This document shows, in pieces, positions 16,707 through 25,715 of a stretch of DNA of 64,000 bases (the first letter of the stretch is position 1; each line of letters starts with the position of its first letter). This DNA is from Cryobacterium sp. GrIS_2_6. GTDB lineage: Bacteria > Actinomycetota > Actinomycetes > Actinomycetales > Microbacteriaceae. The DNA lies in contig NZ_JAXCHP010000001.1 of NCBI RefSeq assembly GCF_035984545.1, forward strand, positions 992,001 to 1,056,000, written 5' to 3'. The position numbers were made by a program, and so were the translations under genes. A model generated the notes under the pieces. It worked only from the letters and a program-made list of their open reading frames with translations. It searched no databases and was not told where the DNA came from.

Positions 16707-17309
16707 ATGACCGCGAAAGTGAAGTTCTGGTTCGACCCCTCCTGCCCGTGGGCCTGGATGACCTCCCGTTGGGTCGATGAGGTGGCCTCGCAGCGTGACC
16801 TCGACGTCACATGGAAGGTGATGAGCCTCGCGGTGCTCAATGAGGACAACGACGTGAGCGAAGAGTATGCCGCGTTCTTCCCGCGGGCGCTCCGGTACAC
16901 CCGCCTCGTGCAGGCGGCGCAGGAGTTGCACGGGCAGGCGACAGTGAAGGCCCTCTACGACGCACTCGGCACCCGGATCCACCCCGGCGGAAGCACGAAC
17001 CCCGACGAGGTCATCCCGGCGGCGCTCGCCGAGGTCGGCCTTCCTGCGGACTTCGCCGCCTGGGCCGACAGCGACCACTACGACCCGGAGATGCGCGCAA
17101 GCCACTTCGACGGGATGAACCGGGTCGGCCAGGACGTCGGCACCCCGGTCATCGCGGTGAACGACGTCGCCTTCTTCGGCCCGGTCATCTCGCCGGCGCC
17201 CAAGGGCGAAGCCGCCACGAAACTGTGGGACGGCGTCGTGGCCGTGGCCGCGTACCCCGGTTTCTTCGAGATGAAGCGCACCCGCACGGTCGGTCCGATC
17301 TTCGACTGA
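16707..17309 (+). CDS. DsbA-family thioredoxin-fold protein (Rv2466c/mycothiol-dependent-nitroreductase-like)
   Basis: This 200-residue protein has a thioredoxin fold with a DsbA-type helical insert. The N-terminus (FWFDPSCPWAW) and the VGTPVIAVNDVAFFGPV cis-Pro region match the actinobacterial family of Mycobacterium Rv2466c, a cytoplasmic mycothiol-dependent reductase. The active site here is Cys13-Pro-Trp-Ala16; Rv2466c has CPWC. The protein therefore has only the nucleophilic Cys and would work as a monothiol enzyme resolved by mycothiol or another thiol. The start is ATG at 16707. rpiB starts 63 bases downstream on the same strand and may be co-transcribed. Confidence 0.87.
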   Translation: MTAKVKFWFDPSCPWAWMTSRWVDEVASQRDLDVTWKVMSLAVLNEDNDVSEEYAAFFPRALRYTRLVQAAQELHGQATVKALYDALGTRIHPGGSTNPDEVIPAALAEVGLPADFAAWADSDHYDPEMRASHFDGMNRVGQDVGTPVIAVNDVAFFGPVISPAPKGEAATKLWDGVVAVAAYPGFFEMKRTRTVGPIFD

Positions 17310-17372
17310 GCGGATGCCGGCGGCGCCGGGAGCAGGACGGCGATCCCACGGGACGGCAAATAGTATGGGGTC

Positions 17373-17906
17373 ATGCGCATTCACCTCGCCACTGACCATG
17401 CCGGCCACGATTTCAGCCGTTTCCTCGTCGGTCACCTGACCGAGGCCGGCCACGAGGTCGTCGACCATGGGCCCACGAGCTACGACCCGCTCGACGACTA
17501 CCCGTCGTTCTGCATCAATGCCGCCCAAGGCGTCGTCGACGACCAGGCCGCGGGCATCGACGCGCTCGGCGTCGTCTTCGGGGGATCGGGCAACGGCGAG
17601 CAGATGGCCGCGAACAAGGTCGTCGGGGTCAGGGCCGCGCTGGTCTGGAACCTGGACATCGCCCGGCTCGCGCGTGAGCACAACAACGCGAACGTCATCT
17701 CGATCGGTGCCCGCCAGCACACGATCGAGGAGGCGACCTCCTTCATTGACGCGTTCATCGCCGAACCGTTCACGGGCGAGGAACGCCACGCACGACGGAT
17801 CCGCCAGCTTTTCGAATATGAGACCACCCGGTCCATCTCCGGCATCAGGGTCGACCCGGCACGCCTCGACCCGTCCGGCGTCGACCCGGCCCGCAGCGCG
17901 CGCTGA
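17373..17906 (+). CDS. rpiB: Ribose-5-phosphate isomerase B
   Basis: This 177-residue RpiB/LacAB-family sugar-phosphate isomerase interconverts ribose 5-phosphate and ribulose 5-phosphate in the pentose phosphate pathway. The N-terminal ATDHAG contains the conserved Asp-His pair, and GGSGNGEQMAANKV is the phosphate/catalytic loop of the actinobacterial type, where Glu takes the role of the Cys used by the E. coli enzyme. About 20 extra C-terminal residues carry a VDPAR repeat and are probably disordered. The stop TGA (17904-17906) is one base from the GTG of the glycosylase gene, so the two are tightly coupled. Confidence 0.93.
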   Translation: MRIHLATDHAGHDFSRFLVGHLTEAGHEVVDHGPTSYDPLDDYPSFCINAAQGVVDDQAAGIDALGVVFGGSGNGEQMAANKVVGVRAALVWNLDIARLAREHNNANVISIGARQHTIEEATSFIDAFIAEPFTGEERHARRIRQLFEYETTRSISGIRVDPARLDPSGVDPARSAR

Positions 17907-17907
17907 C

Positions 17908-18906
17908 GTGCCAGAGGGTCATTCCGTCCACCGGATCGCCCGGCAGTTCGCGCGCAACTTCGTGGGCCACCGGGTGCAGCTGTCCTCGCCGCAAGGCCGT
18001 TTCGTCGAAGGCGCCGCCGTCCTCGACGGGCACGTGATGACCAGGGCGCGCGCCGTCGGCAAGCACATGTTCCTCGAATTCGACAACGGGCTCTGGCTGC
18101 GGGTGCACCTCGGCATGTACGGCGCCTGGGACTTCGCCGGTGAGATCCTGATGGACGCCACGATCGCATCCGCCAACGGACGGATGGGCCAGACCAACCA
18201 GCGCGGCACTGACCCCGACGGGCCGGCGGATGCCGTCCTCGACTCCGCGGGGGAGAACTCGCTTCGGAGCATCGGAGCTCCCCGGCGCACCCGGGTGCGG
18301 ATGGCCGAGCAGGAGAAGGAGATCGACCAGCTCGAGACCTTCCCGCCCGAACCGGTCGGGCAGGTGCGGGTGCGCCTGCTCACCGACACGGTGTGCGCGG
18401 ACCTGCGCGGCCCCACCGCCTGCCAGGTACTCGACGCCGCAGAGGTGCAGGCGGTCATCGACAAGGCCGGCCCTGACCCGCTCCTCGACGACAGCCCCGC
18501 AGCGGAGGACCGGTTCACGGCCGTCGTGCGCCGCAAGCCCACCCCGATCGGACTGCTCCTGATGGACCAGTCCGTGGTGAGCGGCATCGGGAACGTCTAT
18601 CGCGCCGAACTGTTGTTCCGGGCCGGGGTCAACCCGCACGCGCCGGGCAAGAGCCTCACCGAGGACACCGTGCGCGGTCTCTGGCGGGACTGGGCGCACC
18701 TGCTGACGATCGGCGTCGAAACCGGCCAGATGATGACCATGGACGACCTCGCCGGGGCCGACTGGGTGCTCGCGATGAAGAATCGCGCGGACCGGCACTG
18801 GGCCTACAAACGCGAGGGCCTGCCCTGCCGGGTCTGCGGCACCCACATCCTGCTCGAGGAGATGGGCGCCCGCAAGCTCTACTGGTGCCCGACCTGCCAG
18901 GCCTGA
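17908..18906 (+). CDS. Fpg/Nei family DNA glycosylase
   Basis: This 332-residue base-excision-repair glycosylase/AP lyase has the mature N-terminus PEGH, with the catalytic Pro2 and Glu3 directly after the GTG start. A helix-two-turn-helix lies near residues 205-225 (GIGNVYRAELLF), and a C-terminal zinc finger has Cys pairs in CRVCG and CPTC. It should remove oxidised bases. A charged insert of about 60 residues (about 85-150) separates the N-terminal domain from the rest and makes it longer than E. coli Nei; this is common in actinobacterial Nei2-like proteins. Which lesions it prefers cannot be read from the sequence. Confidence 0.9.
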   Translation: MPEGHSVHRIARQFARNFVGHRVQLSSPQGRFVEGAAVLDGHVMTRARAVGKHMFLEFDNGLWLRVHLGMYGAWDFAGEILMDATIASANGRMGQTNQRGTDPDGPADAVLDSAGENSLRSIGAPRRTRVRMAEQEKEIDQLETFPPEPVGQVRVRLLTDTVCADLRGPTACQVLDAAEVQAVIDKAGPDPLLDDSPAAEDRFTAVVRRKPTPIGLLLMDQSVVSGIGNVYRAELLFRAGVNPHAPGKSLTEDTVRGLWRDWAHLLTIGVETGQMMTMDDLAGADWVLAMKNRADRHWAYKREGLPCRVCGTHILLEEMGARKLYWCPTCQA

Positions 18907-18943
18907 AGATCACCCTCCGCCAGCGAGACAGACAGGACGCAAC

Positions 18944-19624
18944 ATGCGCAACACCCCCAGCTTCGTGCTCACCGATCCCGCCGAAATCCGGCGGCTGATC
19001 CGGGAGAACCCGTGGGCGACCCTGGTCAGTCACACGAGCACGGGCGATCTCGTCGCCTCGCACTACCCGATGCTTCTCGACGAGTCCGTTGCAGGAACGG
19101 ATGCCGTTTCCGGCGAGCTCGTGCTGGTCACCCACGTGGGTCGTCCAGACGAGCAGCTGCACGAACTCGGGCAGCACGAGATGATCGTGATCATCCAGGG
19201 CCCGCACGGGTACGTGTCCCCGGGGTGGTACGATTCCAACCCGGCCGTGCCGACCTGGAACTTCATCACCGCGCACCTCTACGGCACGCCGGAGATCCTC
19301 AGCGCCGAGGAGAACCTGCTCGTGCTCGACCGGCTCGTCGACCACTTCGAGGAGCGCCTGCCCGAACCGCGCCGCCTGCACGGGACGGCCGCGAACTCGG
19401 CGTACGCCGACCGGATCTCGGCCGGTACCGTCGGATTCCGCCTCCGGGTCACCCGGGTGGTCGCCAAGAGCAAGCTCAGCCAGAACAAGCCTCCCGAGAC
19501 CGTCGACCGCATCATCTCCGAACTCGAGGGGACCGGTCCGTACGCGAGCCCCACCCTCGCAGCCGAGATGCGTCGCGCGCACGGGAGGCTCTCCCGCGCC
19601 GCCCGGGCCGGAGACGACTCATGA
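18944..19624 (+). CDS. PaiB-like FMN-binding negative transcriptional regulator
   Basis: This 226-residue protein is of the PaiB/FMN-binding_2 family. Characteristic segments are PWATLVS near residue 24, HYPMLLD, and the HGYVSPGWYDS...VPTWNF block at about 88-108. Bacillus PaiB was named as a regulator of sporulation and protease genes; the fold is a split-barrel flavin binder, and direct regulation is not established for most homologs. The start is ATG at 18944. The stop overlaps the amidohydrolase start (ATGA), so the pair is an operon. Confidence 0.87.
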   Translation: MRNTPSFVLTDPAEIRRLIRENPWATLVSHTSTGDLVASHYPMLLDESVAGTDAVSGELVLVTHVGRPDEQLHELGQHEMIVIIQGPHGYVSPGWYDSNPAVPTWNFITAHLYGTPEILSAEENLLVLDRLVDHFEERLPEPRRLHGTAANSAYADRISAGTVGFRLRVTRVVAKSKLSQNKPPETVDRIISELEGTGPYASPTLAAEMRRAHGRLSRAARAGDDS

Positions 19625-21111
19625 GCCCGGGTCCTCTCGTCCTCCGGAACGCCCGACTGCCCGGGAGCGATGAACTCACCGATGTCGAAATCGTCGACGG
19701 CACGGTCAGGAAGCTCGGCTTCCTCGGCGGAGAGGGCGGCGAGGGCGGCGACGGTCCTGCGGTCGAGTCGATCGACCTCGGCGAGCGCTGGCTGATCCCC
19801 GGACTGTGGGACAACCACGTGCACTTCACCCAGTGGGCGCAGATCGCCCGCCGACTCGACGTGTCGACAGCGGGCAGCGCCGCGGAGGCCGCCCGGATCG
19901 TCGCGGGGCGCATCCCGCTGCTCACGACAGGGGAGACCCTGATCGGCTTCGGCTTCCGTGACGGGCTCTGGCCGGATACCCCCGGCCGCGCCGTCCTCGA
20001 CGCCGTTTCCGGAACGGTCCCCGTCGTCCTCGTCAGCGGCGACCTGCACAGCGTCTGGCTCAACTCCGCCGCCCTCGACGCCCGCGGACTCGGCGACCAC
20101 CCCACCGGCCTGCTCCGCGAAGAGGAGGCCTTCGCGGTGGAACGGGCACTTGACGCCGTTCCGGACGCGATCAGCGACACCTGGGCTGACGAAGCGGCCC
20201 GGGTCGCCGCCGCCCGTGGCGTCGTCGGCATCGTCGACCTCGAAATGGTCTGGAACCTCGACGTCTGGCGCCGCCGCATCGCCGCAGGCACCGATTCGCT
20301 CCGGGTGGAGTTCGGCATCTACACCGAACACCTCGAGCGCGCCGTCGCCGAGGGCCTCCGCTCCGGCGCCGTCATCGCCGAAACCGGCGGTTTGCTCAGC
20401 GTCGGCCCGTACAAGGTCATCACCGACGGTTCGCTCAACACCCGCACCGCATACTGCTTCGACGATTACCCGGGGCTGACCGGCGCCGACGCCAACGGCG
20501 TGCTGAGCGTGACACCGGACGACCTGCTCCGCTGGATGCGCCTCGCGAGCAAGTCCGGCATCCGCCCCGCCGTTCACGCGATCGGCGACCGGGCCAACCG
20601 GATCGCCCTCGACGCCTTCGAGACCCTCGGCTGTGCGGGAAGCATCGAACATGCCCAGTTGCTCAGCTACGCCGACGTCGACCGGTTCGCCGCCCTCGGC
20701 GTCGTCGCGAGCGTGCAGCCAGAGCACGCCGTCGACGACCGCGACGTCGCGGACCGCTACTGGGCCGGCCGTACCGACCGCGCCTTCATGCTCGCGAGTC
20801 TGCTCCGCGCCGGGGCCCGACTCGCGCTCGGCTCCGACGCGCCCGTCGCGCCGCTCGACCCCTGGGTCGGCATCGCCGCCGCGGTCGGGCGCACCAGGGA
20901 CGGCCGCGAAGCCTGGCACCCCGAGCAGGGCGTGTCCCGCCAGGCCGCGCTCGCCGCATCCGCCCGCGGCAGGCACCGGGTCGCGGTCGGCGACCCGGCC
21001 GACCTCGCCGTCTGCGAGACCGACCCGTTCGTCGCGTCCCTCGACGACCTGCGGCGGATGAACGTCGCAGCGACCCTGCTCGGCGGCCGGTTCACCCACC
21101 GCGCGCTCTGA
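19621..21111 (+). CDS. Amidohydrolase family protein (YtcJ-like, amidohydrolase 3)
   Basis: This 496-residue metal-dependent hydrolase has the metal-binding WDNHVHF near residue 61, a later VHAIGDRANR and a terminal LALGSDAPV...DPW block typical of YtcJ-like amidohydrolase_3 proteins. The N- and C-termini form the small beta sandwich (PADLAVCETDPF). It hydrolyses an amide or related C-N bond; the substrate is unknown. It starts at ATG 19621, four bases inside the paiB stop region. A Gly/Glu-rich repeat (GGEGGEGGDG) occurs near residue 37. It is inferred to be co-expressed with PaiB. Confidence 0.85.
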   Translation: MSPGPLVLRNARLPGSDELTDVEIVDGTVRKLGFLGGEGGEGGDGPAVESIDLGERWLIPGLWDNHVHFTQWAQIARRLDVSTAGSAAEAARIVAGRIPLLTTGETLIGFGFRDGLWPDTPGRAVLDAVSGTVPVVLVSGDLHSVWLNSAALDARGLGDHPTGLLREEEAFAVERALDAVPDAISDTWADEAARVAAARGVVGIVDLEMVWNLDVWRRRIAAGTDSLRVEFGIYTEHLERAVAEGLRSGAVIAETGGLLSVGPYKVITDGSLNTRTAYCFDDYPGLTGADANGVLSVTPDDLLRWMRLASKSGIRPAVHAIGDRANRIALDAFETLGCAGSIEHAQLLSYADVDRFAALGVVASVQPEHAVDDRDVADRYWAGRTDRAFMLASLLRAGARLALGSDAPVAPLDPWVGIAAAVGRTRDGREAWHPEQGVSRQAALAASARGRHRVAVGDPADLAVCETDPFVASLDDLRRMNVAATLLGGRFTHRAL

Positions 21112-21218
21112 CCCGATGCGGGCCGCGGGGGTTTTCCCCCGCAGCGATTGGGACGCAGGCCCGATGGGCGCGCCGGGCATTCACGGCGAGGCTGGAGTCA
21201 TCCACCAAGGAGGACACC

Positions 21219-22646
21219 ATGACAACGACGACACCCGCAACCGTCCCGCACTCCGGGGAATCTGGCAGTCTGGAGACCGTGCAGACCCCTCTGAGCGACA
21301 ATCCCGGCTATCGAGGCCTCTGGCGGTCGGTACCACGGGAACTCGGCTTCCTCCTGCTCGCCCTTCCCGTCGCGGTCATCGCCCTGAGCGTGCTGAGCAC
21401 CGTCTTCTTCACGGGCGTCGGCATGGTCGCGATCTTCGTGGGGCTGTTCGTGATCGTCGCCGCGCTCTATGCCGCGCGTGGCTTCGGCCTCGTGGAGCTG
21501 ACCCGCCTGCGCTGGGCCGGCCAACCGGCCATCCGGCCTCCCCGGTGGGAACGTGACGGCCAGCCGGTCACCCCGCTTCGAACCCTGCTGGGCCCGCTTG
21601 TCGGCGGCCACTACTGGCTCTACCTCCTGCACGGCATGGTCGTGAACTTCGTGATCTCGCTCGTGAGCTGGACCGTCACCGTCGTCTGGCTCTCGATCGC
21701 CCTCGGCGGGGTCACCTTCTGGCTGTGGGGCTGGTCGATCCCGCAGGGCCCGGAGGGGGCAACCGGGCTGCTGGGCCTCGGCGAGCTGATCCTGCCGGGC
21801 ACCCAGGGCGTCGGCAACCCGTACCTCGTCGAGAGCCTGCTCGAACTCGCGCTCGGCCTCGCCTTCCTCGCCACGCTGCCCTACGTCACCCGGGGCCTCG
21901 TGCTCGTGCACCGGTTCATCGGCCAGGGCATGCTCGGGGCCTGGCGCTCCGAGGCGCTCAGCCGCGAGGTCGCCGACCTGAGCGCCTCCCGCGGCGCGGC
22001 CGTCCTCGCAGAAGACCGCGGCCTCCGCCGCCTCGAACGCGATATCCACGACGGACCCCAACAGCGCCTCGTGCGCCTGCAGATGGACCTCGCGAGCGCC
22101 GAACGCAAACTCGACACGGACCCTGCCGCCGCCAGGGCGCTGCTCGCCGAGGCGCGGGAGCAGGCCCACGACACCCTCGAGGAGCTCAGGGCGCTGTCCC
22201 GCGGGCTCGTCCCGCCGATCCTGCAGGACCGCGGCCTCACCGTCGCCCTCGAGTCCCTCTCTGCCAGGAGCACCATTCCCGTCGCTCTCGAATTCCAGCT
22301 CGAGCCGGGGCTGCGGCTGCCCTCCGAGATCGAACGGAGCGTGTATTTCATCGCGGCCGAGCTCCTCACGAACGCCGCGAAGCACTCCCGCGCGAGCGGC
22401 ATCCGCCTGCACCTCGCCCTGCGCCGGGTGCCGGACGACGACTCCAGCTGGCTCGACCTCTGGGTGATCGACAACGGCTTCGGTGGGGCCTTACTCACCG
22501 AATCGCACGGGTTGTGCGGCCTCGACGAGCGCCTGCGGGGGCTGCGCGGCCTGCTCTCGATCGACAGTCCGGCCGGAGGTCCCACTATTGTCGGTGCGCA
22601 CATCCCGCTGGCCGAAACCCTGCCCGGTTCGATCGTCGTATCCTGA
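21219..22646 (+). CDS. Sensor histidine kinase (HisKA_3, with putative sensor domain)
   Basis: This 475-residue membrane kinase has hydrophobic segments at about 42-90 and 125-220 forming a putative membrane sensor. The HisKA_3 box follows with phospho-acceptor His277 in ERDIHDGPQQR, and then an ATPase domain with the N box ELLTNAAKHS and G boxes DNGFGGA and SHGLCGLDERL. It autophosphorylates and passes phosphate to the regulator that starts 4 bases later. The signal is unknown. The gene starts at ATG 21219, after AAGGAGG. Confidence 0.9.
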   Translation: MTTTTPATVPHSGESGSLETVQTPLSDNPGYRGLWRSVPRELGFLLLALPVAVIALSVLSTVFFTGVGMVAIFVGLFVIVAALYAARGFGLVELTRLRWAGQPAIRPPRWERDGQPVTPLRTLLGPLVGGHYWLYLLHGMVVNFVISLVSWTVTVVWLSIALGGVTFWLWGWSIPQGPEGATGLLGLGELILPGTQGVGNPYLVESLLELALGLAFLATLPYVTRGLVLVHRFIGQGMLGAWRSEALSREVADLSASRGAAVLAEDRGLRRLERDIHDGPQQRLVRLQMDLASAERKLDTDPAAARALLAEAREQAHDTLEELRALSRGLVPPILQDRGLTVALESLSARSTIPVALEFQLEPGLRLPSEIERSVYFIAAELLTNAAKHSRASGIRLHLALRRVPDDDSSWLDLWVIDNGFGGALLTESHGLCGLDERLRGLRGLLSIDSPAGGPTIVGAHIPLAETLPGSIVVS

Positions 22647-22650
22647 ACGG

Positions 22651-23397
22651 GTGACCTCGCCAGAGCAGACCAGCGCAGCATCCGCGGCTTCGCTGTCACC
22701 GAGGCGGGCACCGGCACCGATAGGCGCAGCCCAGTCCCTCGCAGCCGGGACGGCGCCGCTCCGGCTCGTTCTCGCCGAGGACTCGCTCCTGCTTCGCGAG
22801 GGGCTCGTGCGGCTCTTCGACGAGGCCGGATTCGACTGCGTGGCCGCGTACGGGGACGCGGACGGCCTGCTCGCCGACGTCGATCGCCTCCGGCCGGACA
22901 TCGCCGTGCTCGACGTGCGGATGCCGCCGACATTCCGGGACGAAGGGGTGCGTGCCGCACTCGAGCTGCGGCGCCGGCTCCCCGGAGTCGGGATCCTGCT
23001 CCTCAGCCAGTACGTCGAGGCCACCTACGCTCACGAACTCCTCGCGGCCGGCGACGGAGGGCTCGGCTACCTGCTCAAGGACCGGGTCGCCTCCCTCGAC
23101 GAACTGCAGGATGCCGTCCTGCGGATCCACGCCGGCGGAACGGTGCTCGACCCGCAGGTCGTCCGCGAGCTCCTGGGCCGCCGCACCGACCCGCTCGAGA
23201 GACTCACTCCCCGGGAGCGGGACGTGCTCGGGCTGATGGCGGAGGGGCGCACCAACGTCAGCATCGCCTCCCGGCTCGTGATCGGCGTCGGCGCCGTCGA
23301 GAAGAACGTCACCGCCATTTTCCAGAAACTCGGCCTCGACGATTCGGGAACGGACCACCGCAGGGTGCTCGCCGTCCTCGCCTTCCTCCGCCACTGA
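22651..23397 (+). CDS. NarL/LuxR-family response regulator
   Basis: This 248-residue regulator has a receiver domain from about residue 35, with acidic pair EDS and phospho-acceptor Asp88 in VLDVRMP. A LuxR-type helix-turn-helix lies at about 190-245 (LTPRERDVLGLMAEGRTN). The GTG start at 22651 follows the kinase stop by 4 bases; an Ala/Ser-rich lead of 33 residues precedes the receiver domain, so a later start is possible but none has a better ribosome site. It is the cognate partner of the upstream kinase. Targets are unknown. Confidence 0.9.
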   Translation: MTSPEQTSAASAASLSPRRAPAPIGAAQSLAAGTAPLRLVLAEDSLLLREGLVRLFDEAGFDCVAAYGDADGLLADVDRLRPDIAVLDVRMPPTFRDEGVRAALELRRRLPGVGILLLSQYVEATYAHELLAAGDGGLGYLLKDRVASLDELQDAVLRIHAGGTVLDPQVVRELLGRRTDPLERLTPRERDVLGLMAEGRTNVSIASRLVIGVGAVEKNVTAIFQKLGLDDSGTDHRRVLAVLAFLRH

Positions 23398-23425
23398 GTA
23401 TTCCGCTGGCGCTGAGTATTCCGCT
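23394..23425. repeat. 14-bp direct repeat across the regulator stop codon
   Basis: CTGAGTATTCCGCT occurs at 23394-23407 and again at 23412-23425, an 18-base period. The first copy contains the TGA of the response regulator. It could be a regulatory site for ldh or a slippage duplication. Confidence 0.6.
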
Positions 23426-23510
23426 TCTAAGAGGCGAATTGAACGTAGATTATTCGGTTTAATCGGACGAAACAGGTGCGAACGCGTCCGGGTGCGGGCA
23501 GACTGGAACC

Positions 23511-24488
23511 ATGAGCGCAATCGAGAATTCCAAGCTGGCCATCATCGGAGCGGGCGCCGTCGGCACCTCCCTCGCGTATGCCTCCCTGATCCGGCAGTCG
23601 GCCCGCGAGGTGGTGCTCTACGACATCAACGAGCCCAAGGTCGAGGCCGAGGTGCTCGACCTCGCGCACGGCACCCAGTTCACCGGCGCATCCTGCGTGT
23701 CCGGCGGTGCCGACCTCGACATGATCTCGGACGCCAACATGGTCGTGATCACCGCAGGCGCCCGGCAGCACCCCGGCCAGTCCCGCCTCGAAATGTCCGG
23801 CGTCAACGTCGGAATCCTCCGCGAACTGATGCCCAAGCTGATCAAGCGCGCCCCCGACGCGGTCTACATGATCGTGACGAACCCCTGCGACATCCTCACG
23901 TACGCCGCCCTGCACTTCAGCGGACTCCCCTCCAGCCGGGTGTTCGGCTCCGGCACCGTTCTCGACTCCTCCCGGCTGCGCTGGTTGCTCGCGCACCGGG
24001 TCGGTGTTGCGATCGCGAACGTGCACGCCACAATCGTCGGCGAGCACGGTGACTCCGAGTTCCCGCTCTGGTCCCAGGCCAGGGTCGGTCCGATCTCGCT
24101 CGATCAATGGGTCGCCGATGACATCTCCCCGGTGACCAACGGACGCGAGAAGTTCTCCGAGGCCGAGTTCGCGGCCATCACCGAGGACGTCAAGACCGCC
24201 GCGTACCGGGTGATCGCGGGCAAAGGTGCCACGAACTACGCGATCGGGCTCTCCGGCGCGAGGATCGTCGAGGCCGTGCTGCGCGACGAGGGCGCCGTGC
24301 TGCCGATCAGTTCGGTGCTGACCGACTACCGCGGCGTGAACAACGTCGCCCTCTCCGTCCCGACCATCGTCAACGCAGAGGGGGTGTCCCGGGTGATCGA
24401 GGTGCCCTTCTCCGAGTCGGAACAGGCCCTGTTCCAGCACTCCGCTGACACCCTGCGGGCGACGCTCGACACCCTCGGCCTGAAGTAG
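23511..24488 (+). CDS. ldh: L-lactate dehydrogenase
   Basis: This 325-residue NAD-dependent lactate/malate dehydrogenase-family protein has the NAD motif GAGAVG at residues 13-18, substrate-binding Arg in PGQSRLEM, and the catalytic His179 in VGEHGDSEF. The substrate-specificity loop (GARQHPGQSR) reads as lactate rather than malate type. It interconverts pyruvate and L-lactate in the cytoplasm. The start is ATG at 23511, 113 bases after the response regulator, with an A+T-richer leader; no confident promoter was found. Confidence 0.92.
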   Translation: MSAIENSKLAIIGAGAVGTSLAYASLIRQSAREVVLYDINEPKVEAEVLDLAHGTQFTGASCVSGGADLDMISDANMVVITAGARQHPGQSRLEMSGVNVGILRELMPKLIKRAPDAVYMIVTNPCDILTYAALHFSGLPSSRVFGSGTVLDSSRLRWLLAHRVGVAIANVHATIVGEHGDSEFPLWSQARVGPISLDQWVADDISPVTNGREKFSEAEFAAITEDVKTAAYRVIAGKGATNYAIGLSGARIVEAVLRDEGAVLPISSVLTDYRGVNNVALSVPTIVNAEGVSRVIEVPFSESEQALFQHSADTLRATLDTLGLK

Positions 24489-24515
24489 GGCGCGGCCCCC
24501 ACTACGGTGGGAGGC

Positions 24516-25331
24516 ATGTGGCCAGAGGCATTAGCAATCGCCGCGGCCGGTTTCGCCGCGGGCATGATCAACGTCGTCGTCGGGTCGGGGACCCTCATCA
24601 CGTTTCCGATCCTCGTGCTTCTGGGATACCCGCCGCTCGTCGCCAACGTATCCAACAACCTCGGACTCGTGGCCGGCGGCGTCGCGGGGACCATCGGCTA
24701 CCGGCGCGAGATCGCCGCGCATCGCGGTTTCGCTTTCGCCCTGCTCCCTGTCGCCCTGGCCGGCGGCCTCGCCGGTGCCACCCTGCTGCTCGTGCTCCCC
24801 GGCAGTGCCTTCAAGGCAATCGTCCCTGTCCTCATCCTCGTCGGGATCGTCCTCGTCGCCGTCGGGCCGTGGATTCAGCGCCGGATCGCCGCACGTACCG
24901 CGCCAGCCGGCGAGGTGGATGCGGTGGCGGCGCCGGCTGCCGAGGCGGCCGGCATTCCCGGCGGTCCTGGCCGGCGCGTCGGCATCATGGTGAGCATCTT
25001 CATCCTCGGCGTCTACGGCGGTTACTTCGGCGCGGCCCAGGGGATCCTGGTGGTGGGCGCCCTCGGCATCCTCACCACGGTCTCGCTCGGGTCACTCAAC
25101 GCCGTGAAGAATCTCCTCGTCACCGGCGTGAACCTGATGGCCTCGATCATCTTCATCCTGTTCGCTCGCGACTCCATCGACTGGGCCGTAGTCGGTCTCA
25201 TCACCGTCGGCGCGGGCCTCGGCGGCCTCCTCGGCGCGCGGGTCGGGCGGCGCCTGCCGCCCACTCTCCTGCGCGTGATCATCGTGACCGTCGGCGTCGT
25301 CGCGCTGGTCAACCTGCTGCTCCACTCCTGA
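24516..25331 (+). CDS. TauE/SafE family sulfite exporter-like membrane protein
   Basis: This 271-residue membrane protein has about eight hydrophobic segments in two halves. Each half has the TauE/SafE pattern (AAGFAAGMINVVVGSGTLITFP at the start, VYGGYFGAAQGILVV in the middle). Family members move sulfite or organosulfonate-derived anions, but many are uncharacterised. The ATG at 24516 has GGGAGG before it; the in-frame GTG at 24507 lies inside that ribosome site and is rejected. It follows ldh by 27 bases, so co-transcription is likely. Confidence 0.87.
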   Translation: MWPEALAIAAAGFAAGMINVVVGSGTLITFPILVLLGYPPLVANVSNNLGLVAGGVAGTIGYRREIAAHRGFAFALLPVALAGGLAGATLLLVLPGSAFKAIVPVLILVGIVLVAVGPWIQRRIAARTAPAGEVDAVAAPAAEAAGIPGGPGRRVGIMVSIFILGVYGGYFGAAQGILVVGALGILTTVSLGSLNAVKNLLVTGVNLMASIIFILFARDSIDWAVVGLITVGAGLGGLLGARVGRRLPPTLLRVIIVTVGVVALVNLLLHS

Positions 25332-25356
25332 CGCTGCAGAAGCGGCCATCGTGATA

Positions 25357-25430
25357 TGGAGGGGATGACGGGAATCGAACCCGCGCCATCAGTTTGGAAA
25401 ACTGAGGCTCTACCATTGAGCTACATCCCC
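25357..25430 (-). tRNA. tRNA-Gly (TCC)
   Basis: On the minus strand the cloverleaf has a GGGGATG/CATCCCC acceptor stem, anticodon stem TCAGT/ACTGA with loop TTTCCAA (anticodon TCC), and a TTCGATT T-loop. Discriminator U and an encoded CCA (25357-25359) complete it, 74 bases with CCA. Confidence 0.95.
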
Positions 25431-25596
25431 ATGTGTGCCGAACTGCGCACTCAAATACCCTAGTACAGCAACGGCGACCTCGCGTACGCGAACCGGCCGT
25501 GGGCATCCGGTCGATGCAGTAGACTTACCGAGGTCAATCCGCTGTCGCGTGCACCTGCGTGGCGTCAGGCTGACTCCAACGGGTTGAGACAATATC

Positions 25597-25673
25597 CGGG
25601 GCGTAGCTCAGCTTGGTAGAGCGCTCGGTTTGGGGCCGAGAGGTCGCAGGTTCGAATCCTGTCGCCCCGACCA
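25597..25673 (+). tRNA. tRNA-Pro (TGG)
   Basis: Acceptor stem CGGGGCG (25597-25603) pairs with CGCCCCG (25663-25669). The anticodon stem CTCGG/CCGAG encloses loop TTTGGGG (anticodon TGG), and the T-arm has TTCGAAT. Discriminator A and an encoded CCA follow. It lies 42 bases upstream of tig, on the same strand. The 385-base gap between the TauE-like gene and tig holds this tRNA and tRNA-Gly and no other gene. Confidence 0.96.
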
Positions 25674-25715
25674 TCACCCCCCTCTGAACCAGATCGAACA
25701 CAGGAGATAACCCAC

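Noticed and set aside
25357..25673. tRNA genes as integration sites of a mobile element
   Set aside because: No integrase, no direct repeat of a tRNA 3' end and ordinary housekeeping genes on both sides.
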